A stretch of DNA of 64,000 nucleotides from the NCBI GenBank assembly GCA_922989275.2, contig OV277861.1, positions 18,872,540 through 18,936,539 on the forward strand, read 5' to 3'. The notes under the pieces were generated by a model. That model was not told the DNA's origin and searched no databases. It worked only from the letters and a program-made list of their open reading frames with translations. Both the position numbers and the translations under genes were made by a program. Positions 33,943-44,618 of this stretch are shown here, in pieces. Source of the DNA: Gari tellinella. Taxonomy: Eukaryota; Mollusca; Bivalvia; Cardiida; Psammobiidae. Within the stretch, counting starts at the first letter, position 1. Every line of letters starts with the position of its first letter.

Positions 33943-34194
33943 TTAACCTATACCCCATAAATACACCGTTTTAAGCCTTTAATTTATTCCCCTACTGAAG
34001 AAAACAGTTCCAATTTATACTGTCACAAATAAAAATCATAAGAAATATTTTCTATATTCTAGCAGATAATAGCTTAAAGCTGGTTGAAAGTAATGCAGTA
34101 TGCGCCTGAAGGCACATTCATCTTTACTTTCAAACTGCTTTAAGTGAACACATATCTTCTAAACTAGAAAACAGGCTTTGGGGTAATGGGTTAT
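33943..34194 (-). mobile_element. TTAA-A hairpin element
   Basis: 252 bp, TTAACCTATACCCCATAAAT to GGGGTAATGGG then TTAT. The core is imperfect (GCAGTATGCGCC against GGCACATTCATC). Confidence 0.78.
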
Positions 34195-34285
34195 ACTGTG
34201 GAAACTTCAGTTAGCAACCATTCAGATATAGGTGTTGAATTGACATGTTGCACATAAGTGGTTGCCAAATGCAGAAGAAATGCTA

Positions 34286-34485
34286 TTAACCCATTACCCC
34301 ATAGTCTGTTTCTAGTTTTGAAGACAGGTGACCACTTAAAGCAGGTTTAAAGTAAAGCAGAATGTGCCTTTACTTTACTTTCAGCCTGCTTTAAGCTAGC
34401 TACTATCTGCAAAGATATAGAATGTATTTCTTTTGGTGCATATTCAAAACTGTACAAATTTATTCTGTTGTTTGTTCTGCATTAA
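34286..34485 (+). mobile_element. TTAA-A element, core and right end damaged
   Basis: Intact left end TTAACCCATTACCCCATAG. In the core the inner part of the right arm is deleted, so GAATGTGCC runs straight into TTTACTTTACTTTCAGCC. The right end is missing; a TTAA-B copy begins where it decays. Confidence 0.7.
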
Positions 34486-34730
34486 CTCTTTCCTCCCTGA
34501 AACTATAAATGGACAATCTCAGTTTCCATATAAGTCTAGTCCATTTCTGGTTTTTAAGGATTGTTTTTGTCAATGTTTTGCATTATGACAAACAGTGAAA
34601 CCCAGATCAGAGGGCTCCGTAAGGAGCCCTCTGATCTGGGTATTCACTGTTTGCATAGGACAAGTGCACTTTTCACATGTATACTTTTGAAAACAATGCC
34701 TATATGCGGGACTAGGGTTCAAAGGGTTAA
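34482..34730 (+). mobile_element. TTAA-B hairpin element
   Basis: 249 bp with exact TTAA borders. The core reads CAAACAGTGAAACCCAGATC, a small deletion in the left arm (GAAACCC) against GGGTATTCAC in the right. Confidence 0.85.
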
Positions 34731-35029
34731 TTCCTAACCTGATTAAAAGAGAGAGATGCATTCTTCGAATAGCCGTTGGGCTTTAGTTTGATTGTGTATT
34801 CTCCACAGTGTTTCATATTTCAAACTGGAGAGCAATACATTCTATATTTTCTGATGAGAGTAATAAATCACCATACAGGCAACAAGGATACAAAATGTAT
34901 TGCTTTTACTGGGCCAAGTCTATAATACAAGGAGCACAAAGACACATCCTATGCATCAGAATCTCATCTCTCCGTAATCAGACCTCCCTATAAGGGAAGT
35001 AATGAAAATCCTGAAACCCAATTTTCTTT

Positions 35030-35175
35030 ACCAAACTCTATGTTGTACCAGGTCCTACTCATTAGAATTGTCTCTTTGAGATGGTTCTAATGAGTATAGT
35101 CACAATATAGGATTTAGTATATAAATAAAGGAATATTTTAGTTTACTGGAGTTCCCTTTTATTTCTAGCTCTGTA
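35030..35175. mobile_element. HT-H element, diverged
   Basis: CTATGTTGTACCAGGTCC to ATAGTCACAATATAGG around TGTCTCTTTGAGATGG; right end TATTTCTAGCTCTG. Confidence 0.65.
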
Positions 35176-35224
35176 TACAGTCATGCTAAATATTCTTTTA
35201 TGTATTGCCTCATATTATGTACTG

Positions 35225-35363
35225 CAGGGCTGTAACAGATAAGAGTAAATTGAACAAATCCAACAGTTTCTCACTCATTTCATCACCAAATCCTATGGTG
35301 TTACTACTCATTAGAAATGCAGAAATAAAGATTTTATTTTTTTGATACTCCCCTTATCTGGAG
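35225..35363. mobile_element. HT-H element, core collapsed
   Basis: CAGGGCTGTAACAGATAAG to CCCCTTATCTGGAGG. The left arm TATGGTGTTACTACTCATTA runs into AGAAATGCAGAAATAAAG, so the tip and entire right arm are gone while both flanks remain. Confidence 0.75.
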
Positions 35364-35575
35364 GAAGTCATAAAAATAATTTGTACAGAAATATCTGCTA
35401 CTAACCATGCAGACCATGCTCAAAATTAGCCCTTTGATATAGAGTGTGTGGCATGGTGGTTTTGTCTAGGTTTTGTGGTTTTATGGCAGGAATGAAATCA
35501 GCCGTAGTGGTTTTGATGATGGCTATAATTGCTGGGTTCAGATGGGTCTGGTATCCTATTTCACTGGTAGACAAG

Positions 35576-35768
35576 CAGAGCTCCAGATAAGGAGAATATT
35601 TCAAAAACTAAAACCTTTATTTCGGCATTAAACCCTATGGTGTAACTACTCATTAGAATCGTCTCGAAGAGACGATTCTAATGAGTAGTAACACCATAGG
35701 ATTTGGTACTGGAATAAGTGAAAAAATGTTGGATTTGTTCAATTTACTCCTGGTTATCTGGAGCTCTG
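35576..35768. mobile_element. HT-H hairpin element, well preserved
   Basis: 193 bp, CAGAGCTCCAGATAAGGAG to GTTATCTGGAGCTCTG: GAGCTC at both ends, mirrored. Core tip CGTCTCGAAGAGACG. Opposite orientation to the neighbour at 35225. Confidence 0.82.
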
Positions 35769-36090
35769 GACAGAGGGAAACTGATCCAGTCGGCAATATA
35801 ACCATGTTGAAGAGATGTAAAACAAGCAGAGCAGAGATGGTTAAAGAGGAAATTGGAAATTGTACCAGCACGGTGGATATGGGCTGGTGTTTTTAGTGGG
35901 TTCCTTTATGTCTTTTTGAGTATCTCTAAATGAACAGGGAGGGCCTCTGACTTTTCATTGAATGTTCTATATATCACATACATGCCATTCTAGATTTTTA
36001 TGTTGGGCATGGCAGATAGGATAAAGTGGAACTTGTATTAATCTGATATTCATTTCAAGATAAATAGATAGGCTTTTAAGAAAATTGATA

Positions 36091-36164
36091 GCTTAATGCA
36101 GGATATAAGTAATGCAGAAAGCTCCTAAAGGAGCTTTCTGCATTACTTTTATTCTTCATTAAGC
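36091..36164. repeat. TA-H palindrome
   Basis: GCTTAATGCAGGATATAAGT to ACTTTTATTCTTCATTAAGC, tip GCTCCTAAAGGAGC. Confidence 0.75.
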
Positions 36165-36668
36165 ACATCTGTCTTTAATGATCTATATGCTGCTCCAATT
36201 AATGGCTAAATAGAAGTTTGTCTGTAAATCTATAAATGGGTTAAGTATAGGATCATAGGGAGGGGGTGGGGGGATGAAAGTCAGGCAGTACATGTTTAAA
36301 ACCTGCTTCAAATTAATTTCCACAGTAGTGGGTAGTGTTTTAAGGGTCACTTGTATCACAATTTGATACATTTGATGAACAGATATACCTCAGATGATAT
36401 TTGAAGTTGGCATGAAATAGGAATATTAAAGCCTGTGCTATTCATACTTGAATTTCATCATTTGTGAAGGTCTATTGTTGAAGTTGCTTTTCTTTGGGGT
36501 TACTTGGCTCCCATTGTAATTTAAGCTTTGGTATTTCTAGCGCTGTTCTTTGAGATGTTTAACCAATTTTTCAAGCATCCAATTCAGCAGTGCAGGGATA
36601 GGTGTTAACTAATAAGTATACTAAAATCTTGAAATTAGTATGGAGTATCTTGGAAGGCAGTTGGATGC

Positions 36669-36741
36669 TTAATGCAGGATAAAAGTAATGCATTATAAAG
36701 GCGGTAAATGAGCTTTCTGCATTACTTTAATCCTGCATTAA
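36669..36741. repeat. TA-H palindrome interrupted at its end by TTAA-A
   Basis: GCTTAATGCAGGATAAAAGT then a scrambled tip (TATAAAGGCGGTAAATGAGC), right arm GCATTACTTTAATCCTGCAT and TTAA where TTAA-A begins. Confidence 0.68.
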
Positions 36742-36987
36742 CCCATTACCCTATAAATACGCCTTTTTAACGCCTTTTACTCTTTCTTCCATTTGAAGAA
36801 AATAGTTCCTTTTTTACAGTCATGAATAATTACCATAAGAAATATTTTTATATCCTATCAGATAGTAGCTTAAAGCAGGCTGAAAGTAAAGCAGAATGCT
36901 CCTTAGGCACATTCTGCTTTACTTTCAACCTGCTTTAAATAGTCACTATTTTCAATACTAGAAACAGGCTATGGGGTAATGGGTTAC
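36738..36987 (-). mobile_element. TTAA-A hairpin element inserted in a TA-H element
   Basis: 250 bp, TTAACCCATTACCC to GGGGTAATGGG then TTAC. The left flank is the end of a TA-H core (CTTTAATCCTGCATTAA) and the right flank resumes as CACCTGCCTTTGAC, the sequence that normally follows that core, so the TTAA of the core end was the target. Confidence 0.8.
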
Positions 36988-37362
36988 GATTGCACCTGCC
37001 TTTGACAATACAGCTTATATCAACGATCACACATGTTTGACTCTTGGTTCCCAGTTGGTGCTGAGGTGATATGATATTTGGCAGGGGTATAATCATTCCA
37101 CAATAATTGTCATTTTGGTTACACCATAAAGAAAACATTTCTATGCAATATTCCCCCACATAAAAATGTTCGGCATCACTGGCGCTGACATTTCTCATAT
37201 GATGAATGTTTTTGCTGCAAGAGCGGCTAATATTTAATTCCTGCGCAGTGAGAGACGTTTCCCCTGTCTGCTAATAATTCCACCATCTGTCTTTATGTGT
37301 AATGAATAGATGCTGCTGCAATAATCTGCCCTTCTTTCTAAGTTGGCTCTGCCTTGTATATA

Positions 37363-37532
37363 CAGTTGAACTTCGATATCTCGAACTCGTTTAGGTCGAA
37401 CATACCCGTATTTCAAAGTTTAACTTTGAAATACGGGTATGTCTGACTTAACGAGCATGAAATAACGCAGTTCATGTGTCGACAAATCGAACAGTTCAAA
37501 TTAAGCGAGTTCTAGATACCAAAGTTTGACTG
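37363..37532. mobile_element. Tigger-like short element with 41-bp palindrome
   Basis: 170 bp flanked by TA. Ends CAGTTGAACTTCGATATCTC and ATACCAAAGTTTGACTG, inner ends CGAACTCG/CGAGTTC. Core 37401-37441 is perfect: two 20-bp arms (CATACCCGTATTTCAAAGTT) around one T. CAGT...ACTG ends beside TA suggest the Tigger/pogo group. Confidence 0.78.
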
Positions 37533-37995
37533 TAACTGGATCAGTTCATTCTGTATTGTGTGATATTAAATGTTTAACAAACAGTCAGATATGATTAAAG
37601 AGGGCTTCAGCATTGGTCTACACTGTTTATAAATCATTGTACAATTGGAACCAATAGTCAAAAGGGTTACATAATTGTCATGGATGAACTGGTATGCTGC
37701 AGAATGAAGAGGCAAGCGGGAGATTCGGTAATGTTACAAAAACTTGTTTCAGGAGAGTGGGATTTTTGCAGAGTTTTGGAGTGCAAGGCTTCACATCTGG
37801 CACCAGTTAGGTCGTCTCTTTGCTCGTTTCAAATCATCAACACATAGTGACAGTAAATGTTATGTCTTGTGTTTGTAGGTCATTCTGTAAAATTAGGAAC
37901 TTGTCTTGTACCATTGTTCTTGTTTAACTACAGTCAATTTTGTATTAAACAGACATTACTAAAGATGATGTGCTTAAAATAAAACTTGTTTCACC

Positions 37996-38244
37996 TGAAC
38001 CCATTACCCAATAAATACGCCTTTTCACACCTTTAATTTATTCCGCTACTGAAGAAATTTTACTGTTACAAATAAGATTCATAAGAAATATTTTCTATAT
38101 TCTAGTAGATATATAATAGTTTTAAGTAGGCTGAAAGTAAAGCAGAATGTGCCTTAAGGCACATTCTGCTTTACTTTCAACCTGCTTTAAGTGCATGGTC
38201 ACCTGTCTTCAAATTTAGAAACAGGCTAAGGGGTAATGGGTTAG
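37996..38244 (-). mobile_element. TTAA-A hairpin element
   Basis: 249 bp with slightly mutated borders (TGAA, TTAG). The core is near perfect with tip GTGCC TTAA GGCAC. Confidence 0.8.
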
Positions 38245-38257
38245 TTTAGGACTAACA

Positions 38258-38311
38258 TAATGCAGACAGCTCCTTCAGAAGCTTTGCATATTACAATAAT
38301 CCTGCATTAAG
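38258..38311. repeat. TA-H palindrome, decayed
   Basis: CATAATGCAGACAGCTCCTT against ATTACAATAATCCTGCATTA; left arm shortened. Confidence 0.5.
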
Positions 38312-38852
38312 AAGTATGTCTTTAGGTAGGTCTACATGGTTCTGATATTAATACTGTAGCCTTTGAGCATATATAACTTTGACATTATTTAGTAAACCCT
38401 TGAAATTTTTACTTTGCAAGACGTATTGCCAGTCCTTATGTTGTACTAATATATTAAGTAACAGAAAATATTCCTTGATATGATTAAGTAACCTTTAAAG
38501 TAAGTTGCAACAGTTCCTAACACTCTTACTAAATGCTGATTTTTAACAAGATTTCGGTATAAATAGAGAAAACCCAAAATGTTGAAATCTCTATCCTTGT
38601 CAGCTGTAAGATTGAGTCATGATGTTTAAAAGTTCTAGGTCGACATGTTCTCCTTTCCCCGTTAATTGAAGTTACAAACAAGATGTTTAATTTATGGATT
38701 GCAATATGCCAAAGGTTACAGCAGGAATGCTTCATGTCATTTCTCAGAAACAGATGTTCTATGCTTGTCATATACATGTTTCATTTACAGTCAAACGTGT
38801 ATACAACAACCTTTAAAAAGAAGATATAATGTATATATAAACAGGTGATAAC

Positions 38853-39011
38853 TTAACTCTTATCCTGCGGTGATGTCGTCTGCTTCGAAACTGTCATCTG
38901 CTAAGTTTGTTAAATTTAGACTTATACATTTTTTAAGTAAAGAAACCTAAAGAAGAGTGTCAAACAGTTTGCAAACATCAATAAAGTCGCGACCAGCAGG
39001 CAAAGGGTTAA
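38853..39011 (+). mobile_element. TTAA-C element with palindrome precisely lost
   Basis: 159 bp with exact TTAA borders (TTAACTCTTATCCTGCGG; CAGCAGGCAAAGGG then TTAA) and recognisable TTAA-C flanks (GTCGTCTGCTTCGAAACTG). Where other copies carry a 65-bp core, this copy reads only GTGTCAAACAGTTTGCAAAC: one copy of the outermost 11 bp remains. It sits inside a TA-H element (TAACTTAA before; TTAATGCAAGATGAAAG after). Confidence 0.8.
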
Positions 39012-39732
39012 TGCAAGATGAAAGTAATGCAAAAAGCTCCTGCATTAAGATTTACTTTACTTCCTCAATCATTAGTAAAAAATGCTTAACACAAGATTAG
39101 GTTAACTGTTTATGATGATAATGCTGGCAAGTTTTCATCAACCTTCAACATTTTAATCTCTTGAGGAAACGGATACACAACTGGGTTCTGTGTTCGAGGA
39201 TTATACTCAGTAAAGTCAAATGGAAATCTCTTAATCCATGTAGCTCTTCCCATGATGAATCTCTCTGTTTAGAAAAAATATAGTTTAATTTTAACAAGTT
39301 GTCATTGTGATATAAATATGATATATTCTTTCCAAATTTCTGTTTATATACAATCTTGAGTTTCAAACAGCTGGAGTTCAAAAGAGATGCAGTGTTGCTC
39401 GGCATCAGGGTTGCGGCATTGGAGTAATCTGGATCCCGGCTTTTTGCCAAAATCATCAATATAACGAGTACAAGAATAGTTAAAACATATAACCACTTAA
39501 TGCAGGACATAAATAATGATCTGCATAATATCCATTCAATGCTTTTTAATTGGCCATTTAACATATGGCTGAGAATTCCCCAGAAACAGGTTCAATTGAA
39601 TTAAGATGTTTTTTACAGGAACATTTGCCCTGCATATTGCAGTGTTCTCTTGTGAGCTCTTGGTTAATTGTGAATGAGTGCTTTTACTATATTGACCTTT
39701 TGAGTCATCGGTTGAAATAAAAATTATCATTA

Positions 39733-39931
39733 CAGTCGACCTTGTTTTATATAACAATTTATTAAAGAAGAATGGAGGTCTTGAAAGAATGTGCTCTAGT
39801 CTAATGCAGGACAAAAGAAATGCAGAAAGCTCCTATAGGAGCTTTCTGTATTACTTTTGTCCAGCATTAAGCTACAACCTATCTTGCAATGTGAATCTGC
39901 TTTAAAAATTTCTTTTAATACAGGCTCGGCT
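39733..39931. mobile_element. TA-H hairpin element
   Basis: CAGTCGACCTTGTTTTATAT after TA; core 39801-39872 (CTAATGCAGGACAAAAGAAA to TTACTTTTGTCCAGCATTAA); right end ATACAGGCTCGGC. Confidence 0.6.
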
Positions 39932-40379
39932 ATAATTTATTATCAATTGTGATCCTGGGGGTTATTTTGGTATTTATTCATGTAGAGAGCCATATGTTTT
40001 CAAAAAAGCGATGCTCTCGGGGTAAAGGCAAATGGATTAGGTTGTTGATTTCTTTGATGGCGCAATAATGTTATCAATTCTCCGAGCATATGGACGTGTT
40101 TTCACTGTTGAATTCTTTCTAAAATTGCTGCAATAGAATCACAATTTGATGCATCTGTTTTTGTTTTAAATGATAATGTGGATTCGCTGGTGTATTTCAG
40201 TGTAGAAAATGCAGACCTCTAAAATTCTGAAATAATTTTTTTGATGTATAAAATGTTTAATGGAAATAGTTCAAACTGTTTGAAATAAAGTTCAACATTA
40301 ATATAGAGTTTAGTCTTTATAGAAAGTATGTGAATTTATTCTAAATTATACTTCATATGCTAAGGGATAAAACATCATT

Positions 40380-40431
40380 AAAATGTAAGTTTTGATTTTA
40401 AACGCTCTTGTACAGTCAAAACTTACATTTT
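40380..40431. repeat. Inverted repeat, 16-bp arms
   Basis: AAAATGTAAGTTTTGA and TCAAAACTTACATTTT are exact, separated by 20 bp. Lies about 50 bp before a TA-H palindrome. Confidence 0.7.
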
Positions 40432-40483
40432 GAGACCATTTAAATGAAACTTGTTAGACAGTCTTTAAGAAAGATTATAGCTG

Positions 40484-40538
40484 AATGCAGGAAAGAAGTA
40501 ATGCAGAAAGCTTTCTGCATTATTTCTATCCTGCATTA
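40484..40538. repeat. TA-H palindrome with tip deleted
   Basis: GCAGGAAAGAAGTAATGCAG to CTGCATTATTTCTATCCTGC; the CTCC...GGAG tip is missing so AAAGCTTT is now the centre. Confidence 0.72.
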
Positions 40539-40808
40539 AGCTGCAATCTGTATTGAGATTTCTTTAATGCTTAGCACAAGTTTGAATGTACTAGGGTATA
40601 CTAATCTTGGAGAAAATTCCTCCCAACCCCCTCTACAATAACAGCAATTGAAAACAGATGAAGGTACTTGAGTTTCAGGTGTGGAAATTTTAATTGATAG
40701 GTAAATGCAACTTGGGTAATGTGAATCACATAGGTGTAGGCTTGCCGTCCTTCTAGCCTGGGGGCTGTGAAACGAAGATGAATGACTGGCTGCATACACA
40801 AAATCTCC

Positions 40809-41058
40809 TTAACCCTTTTCCTCTCTGAAACCTCATATGGACAATTCTAGTTGTCCATTTAGTCTAGTCCATTTTTGACATTTTATGGTTGATTTTCACA
40901 ATATATGTCAAAATGACAAACGTGTAGACCCTGATCAGAGGGCTCCTAAGGAGCCCTCTGATCAGGGTCTACACTGTTTGCATAGGACAAGTGTATTACT
41001 CACATGTACACTGTTTACAAATGACGCATATATGCGTGACTAGGGTTCAAAGAGTTAA
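40809..41058 (+). mobile_element. TTAA-B hairpin element
   Basis: 250 bp with TTAA borders. The core uses GTAGACC/GGTCTAC in both arms where most copies have GAAGACC/GGTCTTC, a mirrored difference. Confidence 0.85.
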
Positions 41059-41575
41059 GCCCTTAATCTTGAATATTGTGACTATACTATAGTAATCTAG
41101 AAAGACTGGTTGACAGTTTTGATCCCGATCTTTGCTTGGATAGTGTCATTAAGTATCATTCAACTGATTTGTTTTAAACGTTTTATACAGGTTTTGAAGT
41201 AAGAATTATTCAGTTATGTGCTGCTGTTGGTTTTATAATCGGCAGCCAAGACGCCTGAGCAGGAGTTGTAAGAACAAAGACCAGGTTAGCGACAGAGACA
41301 AATTTCATCAGTAATTTGTCATGGGGGAGGAATTTAAATGTCAACACTTTGAAACTGTTGATTGCTTTAAATTTATGTTGTTTGCAGTCAGCTCGGTGAA
41401 TTTAATGTCAAATATTTTTTGCAGGCATAATTATCTTATTCTGACACATACCTTTTCCAAATCATTTATGGCAGAAAGAAAACACTGTTTGATAAATTTG
41501 AAGTCCCACCATGCTAGCTTTAACCATCTCTTCAAAGAAGGCTTGTTATCTGCATTTAAGACCGACTGGTTGCTA

Positions 41576-41649
41576 CTTAATGCAGGATGAAAGTAAAGCA
41601 GAAAGCTCCTACAGGAGCTTTCTGCTTTACTTCCATCCTACTTTAAGCT
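41576..41649. repeat. TA-H palindrome
   Basis: CTTAATGCAGGATGAAAGTA to TACTTCCATCCTACTTTAAG; uses AAAGTAAAGCAG like TTAA-A cores with the AGCTCC tip of TA-H cores, an intermediate between the two core types. Confidence 0.75.
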
Positions 41650-42146
41650 TTTCCACCTTCACACCATCAGTGAGTCTTCGCTATAATGGCTTGTAATAGC
41701 ACGCCTTTACAAATAGTGATGTGACAGTAATTTAAGTAATGTGCAGTAAATAGTGCAATTGTTCTTAAAAAGTGCAGCGCTTTCTTGGCATGTTGTTGAT
41801 TTACCGTGATAGTCTGGTCACAGTCCGGTAGGGAGTCTTATTTATCACATTCTTGAAAGAGCATTTCGCTGACTGTGAAAATGACATGTCTGTTCATGTG
41901 ATGTAACTAGAACGATGATTTACAGTTTATGCTTGTATAATATTTTCTGTAATTATGTTCAGTTTTTAACCATATTGATATACCTCGTTTCAACCAATCA
42001 TTGGTCTTTTCCAAGAATTTCTGTAAATGAATTTAAGGGAATCAAAATCTGTTTGGACTTATTTGTAACTTTCATTTATGTTAAAAGATTAATTAATGTT
42101 ATAAAACAGTAACAGAAAGCAAGTTTTGGGTACAACTATCAATGAG

Positions 42147-42639
42147 TTAACCCATTTCCCCATAGTTTGTTAAGTATTGAAGATTGGTGATCACTAATTC
42201 CTAAAGCAAGTTGAAAGTAAAGCCTTATGGTGCATTCTGCTTTACTTTCCGTCCACTTTAACCCTTTGAACCCTAGTCCCGCTTATAGGCGTCCTTTTCA
42301 AACAGTGTACATGTGAATAGTACACTTGTCATGTGCAAACAGTGAAGACCCAGATCAGAGGGCTCCGAAAGGAGCCCTCTGATCAGGGTCTTCGCTGTTT
42401 GTCATAATGCCAAACATTGACAAAAACAACCCTTAAAAGTTAGAAATGGACTAGACTAACATGGAAACTGGAATTGTCCATTTGAAGTTTCAGGGAGGAA
42501 AGAGTTAAGCTACCATATCTGCTAGGATATTGAAACAATATGTTATGGTGCATGAATAATTATTGCAACTGTACTAATAGGAACTATTTTCTTTGGTGAA
42601 AGAATAAATTAAAGGCGTGTTTATGGGGAAATATGGTAA
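42147..42639 (+). mobile_element. TTAA-A element split by a TTAA-B insertion
   Basis: Left end TTAACCCATTTCCCC, damaged core, then at the CTTTAAGCTACC site of the family a complete TTAA-B copy sits between two TTAAs; the host resumes as GCTACCATATCTGC and ends GTGTTTATGGGGAAATATGG. Other TTAA-A copies supply the empty site. Confidence 0.85.
42258..42508 (-). mobile_element. TTAA-B hairpin element inside TTAA-A
   Basis: 251 bp, TTAACCCTTTGAACCC to GGAGGAAAGAG then TTAA, placed in the middle of the TTAA-A copy spanning 42147-42639 with the TTAA duplicated. Confidence 0.88.
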
Positions 42640-43031
42640 CCAATCCATAATGGATAAGAATAGAAAAACATTAAATTTGACTTTGCTTTTTGACTAAATA
42701 TTGTAGCTAAACACTTGGACATTAGCAATAACTTAAACACATACGGAAGTGTATGAAAACCTAGTGGCAGATATCTAGCATACCAGAGGTGTGATAAATT
42801 GTTACCTTCCGTATAAATATAACATCATTGATTTTTCCCATATATTTCTTCTATGACATATAACTAGCTACTGACTGGGGTTTATATTTATTTTGTAATT
42901 TATTTAACATGGCGTGACATTTACAGTAAACAGTTTGATGGCTATCTGACACTTTTCTCCGATGGGAAATAAAAAACATTCTGCAGAACGCATTTTTTGT
43001 TTACACCCTTCCTGTAGCTGAAGGGTGCAAC

Positions 43032-43219
43032 CAGGGCTCAAGATAAGGGGAGTATTTCAAAAACTAAATCTTTATTTTTGCTTTAAACCCTGTGGTGTCA
43101 CTACTCATTAGAATCGTCTCGAAGAGACGATTCTAATGAGTAGTAACACCATAGAATTTGGTGTTGAAATAAGTGAGAAAATGTTGGATTTGTGCAGTTA
43201 ACTCTTATCTTGAGTCCTG
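43032..43219. mobile_element. HT-H hairpin element
   Basis: 188 bp, CAGGGCTCAAGATAAGGGG to CTTATCTTGAGTCCTG: the CTCAAGAT/ATCTTGAG change from CTCCAGAT is present at both ends. Flanks GTGCAAC and GTACAAC are a near duplicate. Confidence 0.82.
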
Positions 43220-43433
43220 GTACAACTATTTTTAAAACTTTCCTTCATTATATAAAGTAACGCATTTTCACAACTTTTAAAACTCAGTACTTCTAATAGC
43301 AATTAATGCTCGTTCATGCTTTAACTCTTTCCTGATAGATATGAATACTTTCCATATTATCTGACTTAGCTTCAATTAAAGCTTGCTGAAAATAAAGCAG
43401 AAAGCTCTTACTGCACTGAAATAAGCTATGAAG

Positions 43434-43647
43434 TTAACCCTTAGACCGCCAAATAAATTGTCGTCTGCTATATTTCTCGTCTGCTTCAAGTTTCAAAGTG
43501 CTTCAAAGTTGCTCAAAATTGCTGAAAATGTTGTCCGAGTGTCAAACAGCTTGGATCCGGATGAGACGCCGAGTTACTCGGCGTCTCATCTGGATCCAAG
43601 CTGTTTGCATATGGAGCTATAGTCGTGAGTGGCAGGCTAAGGGTTAA
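43434..43647 (+). mobile_element. TTAA-C hairpin element (reference copy)
   Basis: 214 bp between exact TTAAs. Ends TTAACCCTTAGACCGCCAAA and GTGGCAGGCTAAGGG then TTAA give inverted termini. Palindrome 43546-43610 or so: CAAACAGCTTGGATCCGGAT to GGATCCAAGCTGTTTG, tip GACGCCGAGTTACTCGGCGTC. The left flank contains three short repeats of a TTCAAAGT/TGCTCAAAATTGC type. Its reverse complement matches the 63290 copy with only a handful of differences by eye. No coding capacity. Confidence 0.87.
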
Positions 43648-43966
43648 GGGTTAAAAGTTGTTTAAAAATCTTTGATGATTCCTGTATCAAGACACAGCTT
43701 CATTCACCAGTGATAGTTAGAGTGAGTTACATCTGATCCAATGTTAGATGTTTGAACTGAGTCCAAACTGTTAGTGAATGCCAATCATGTTGCCATTTAG
43801 CTCTATGATTGTTAACGTTTTTGTTATGTTAAGGAAATGTTTTGAATCTCCTGCTGTGAAAACCATGGAGCTCAGTGTTTTTGTCTTTGCTATCTTTCCA
43901 ACACAGCTTGATAACCTGAGTAAACTAAAGTTTTGCCAACATTATTCTCCTTTGTTTCTCCGCCAG

Positions 43967-44045
43967 GCCCTATGTTGTGCCTACCTAATAGAATAGTCTG
44001 ATAAGACAATTATTATGAACAGTCACAACATAATTATGATTTGAA
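43967..44045. repeat. HT-H core, decayed
   Basis: CCTATGTTGTGCCTACCTAA against TTATGAACAGTCACAACATA, tip AGTCTGATAAGACA. Confidence 0.6.
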
Positions 44046-44618
44046 TAAAAACAACAACAAAAAACATAACACATATCTATGGTAATTAAGTCACAAAATA
44101 GGTCTTTGAGTAAGTCAGAATTCAAGAATTTCACATTAGGTAGAGGGGTCATATGGCATAATTTTGTTTTGAAGAAGGGACAAACTTAGCCATATATGGT
44201 GCATAGGTGGAGGAAAGGGTTAAATGTTCCAAAAGGGAAGCAATCAAGGTTTGCACTGGTTAAACGTCAGAGTGCTTGTTTCTGGTGATGTTTCTCATGA
44301 CTGTAAGTATAATTTTTTATCAGACTTGACTTTAAGATTTGTTAACATTGCTTATAAACATGGAAATCTTTCTGGTACTGTTATGTAGAAAGTGGAGCAA
44401 TTTGCCGTGAAATTAGCGGGTGGTGTGGGGAAAAAGTAAGCAAGCACTAGTAAAACACATATGGCTGAGATCTGCTAGTGTTAGGCTAGTTATTACTGAA
44501 CAGTCAAGCCTTCATCAAAACCTTTTCATAATTCCTCCACAAACATGCTTTAGGATCACTTTGCTAACTGATGGCATTTTTAGAAATCTCGATGCTTCCT
44601 TACTGATGGCAAAGTAGT

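Noticed and set aside
39145..39564. 139-codon minus-strand frame, the longest in the window
   Set aside because: It crosses decayed repeat sequence (TTTCAAACAGCTGGAGTTC and a TA-H arm start), has low-complexity Leu/Ile/Lys content and no family pattern.
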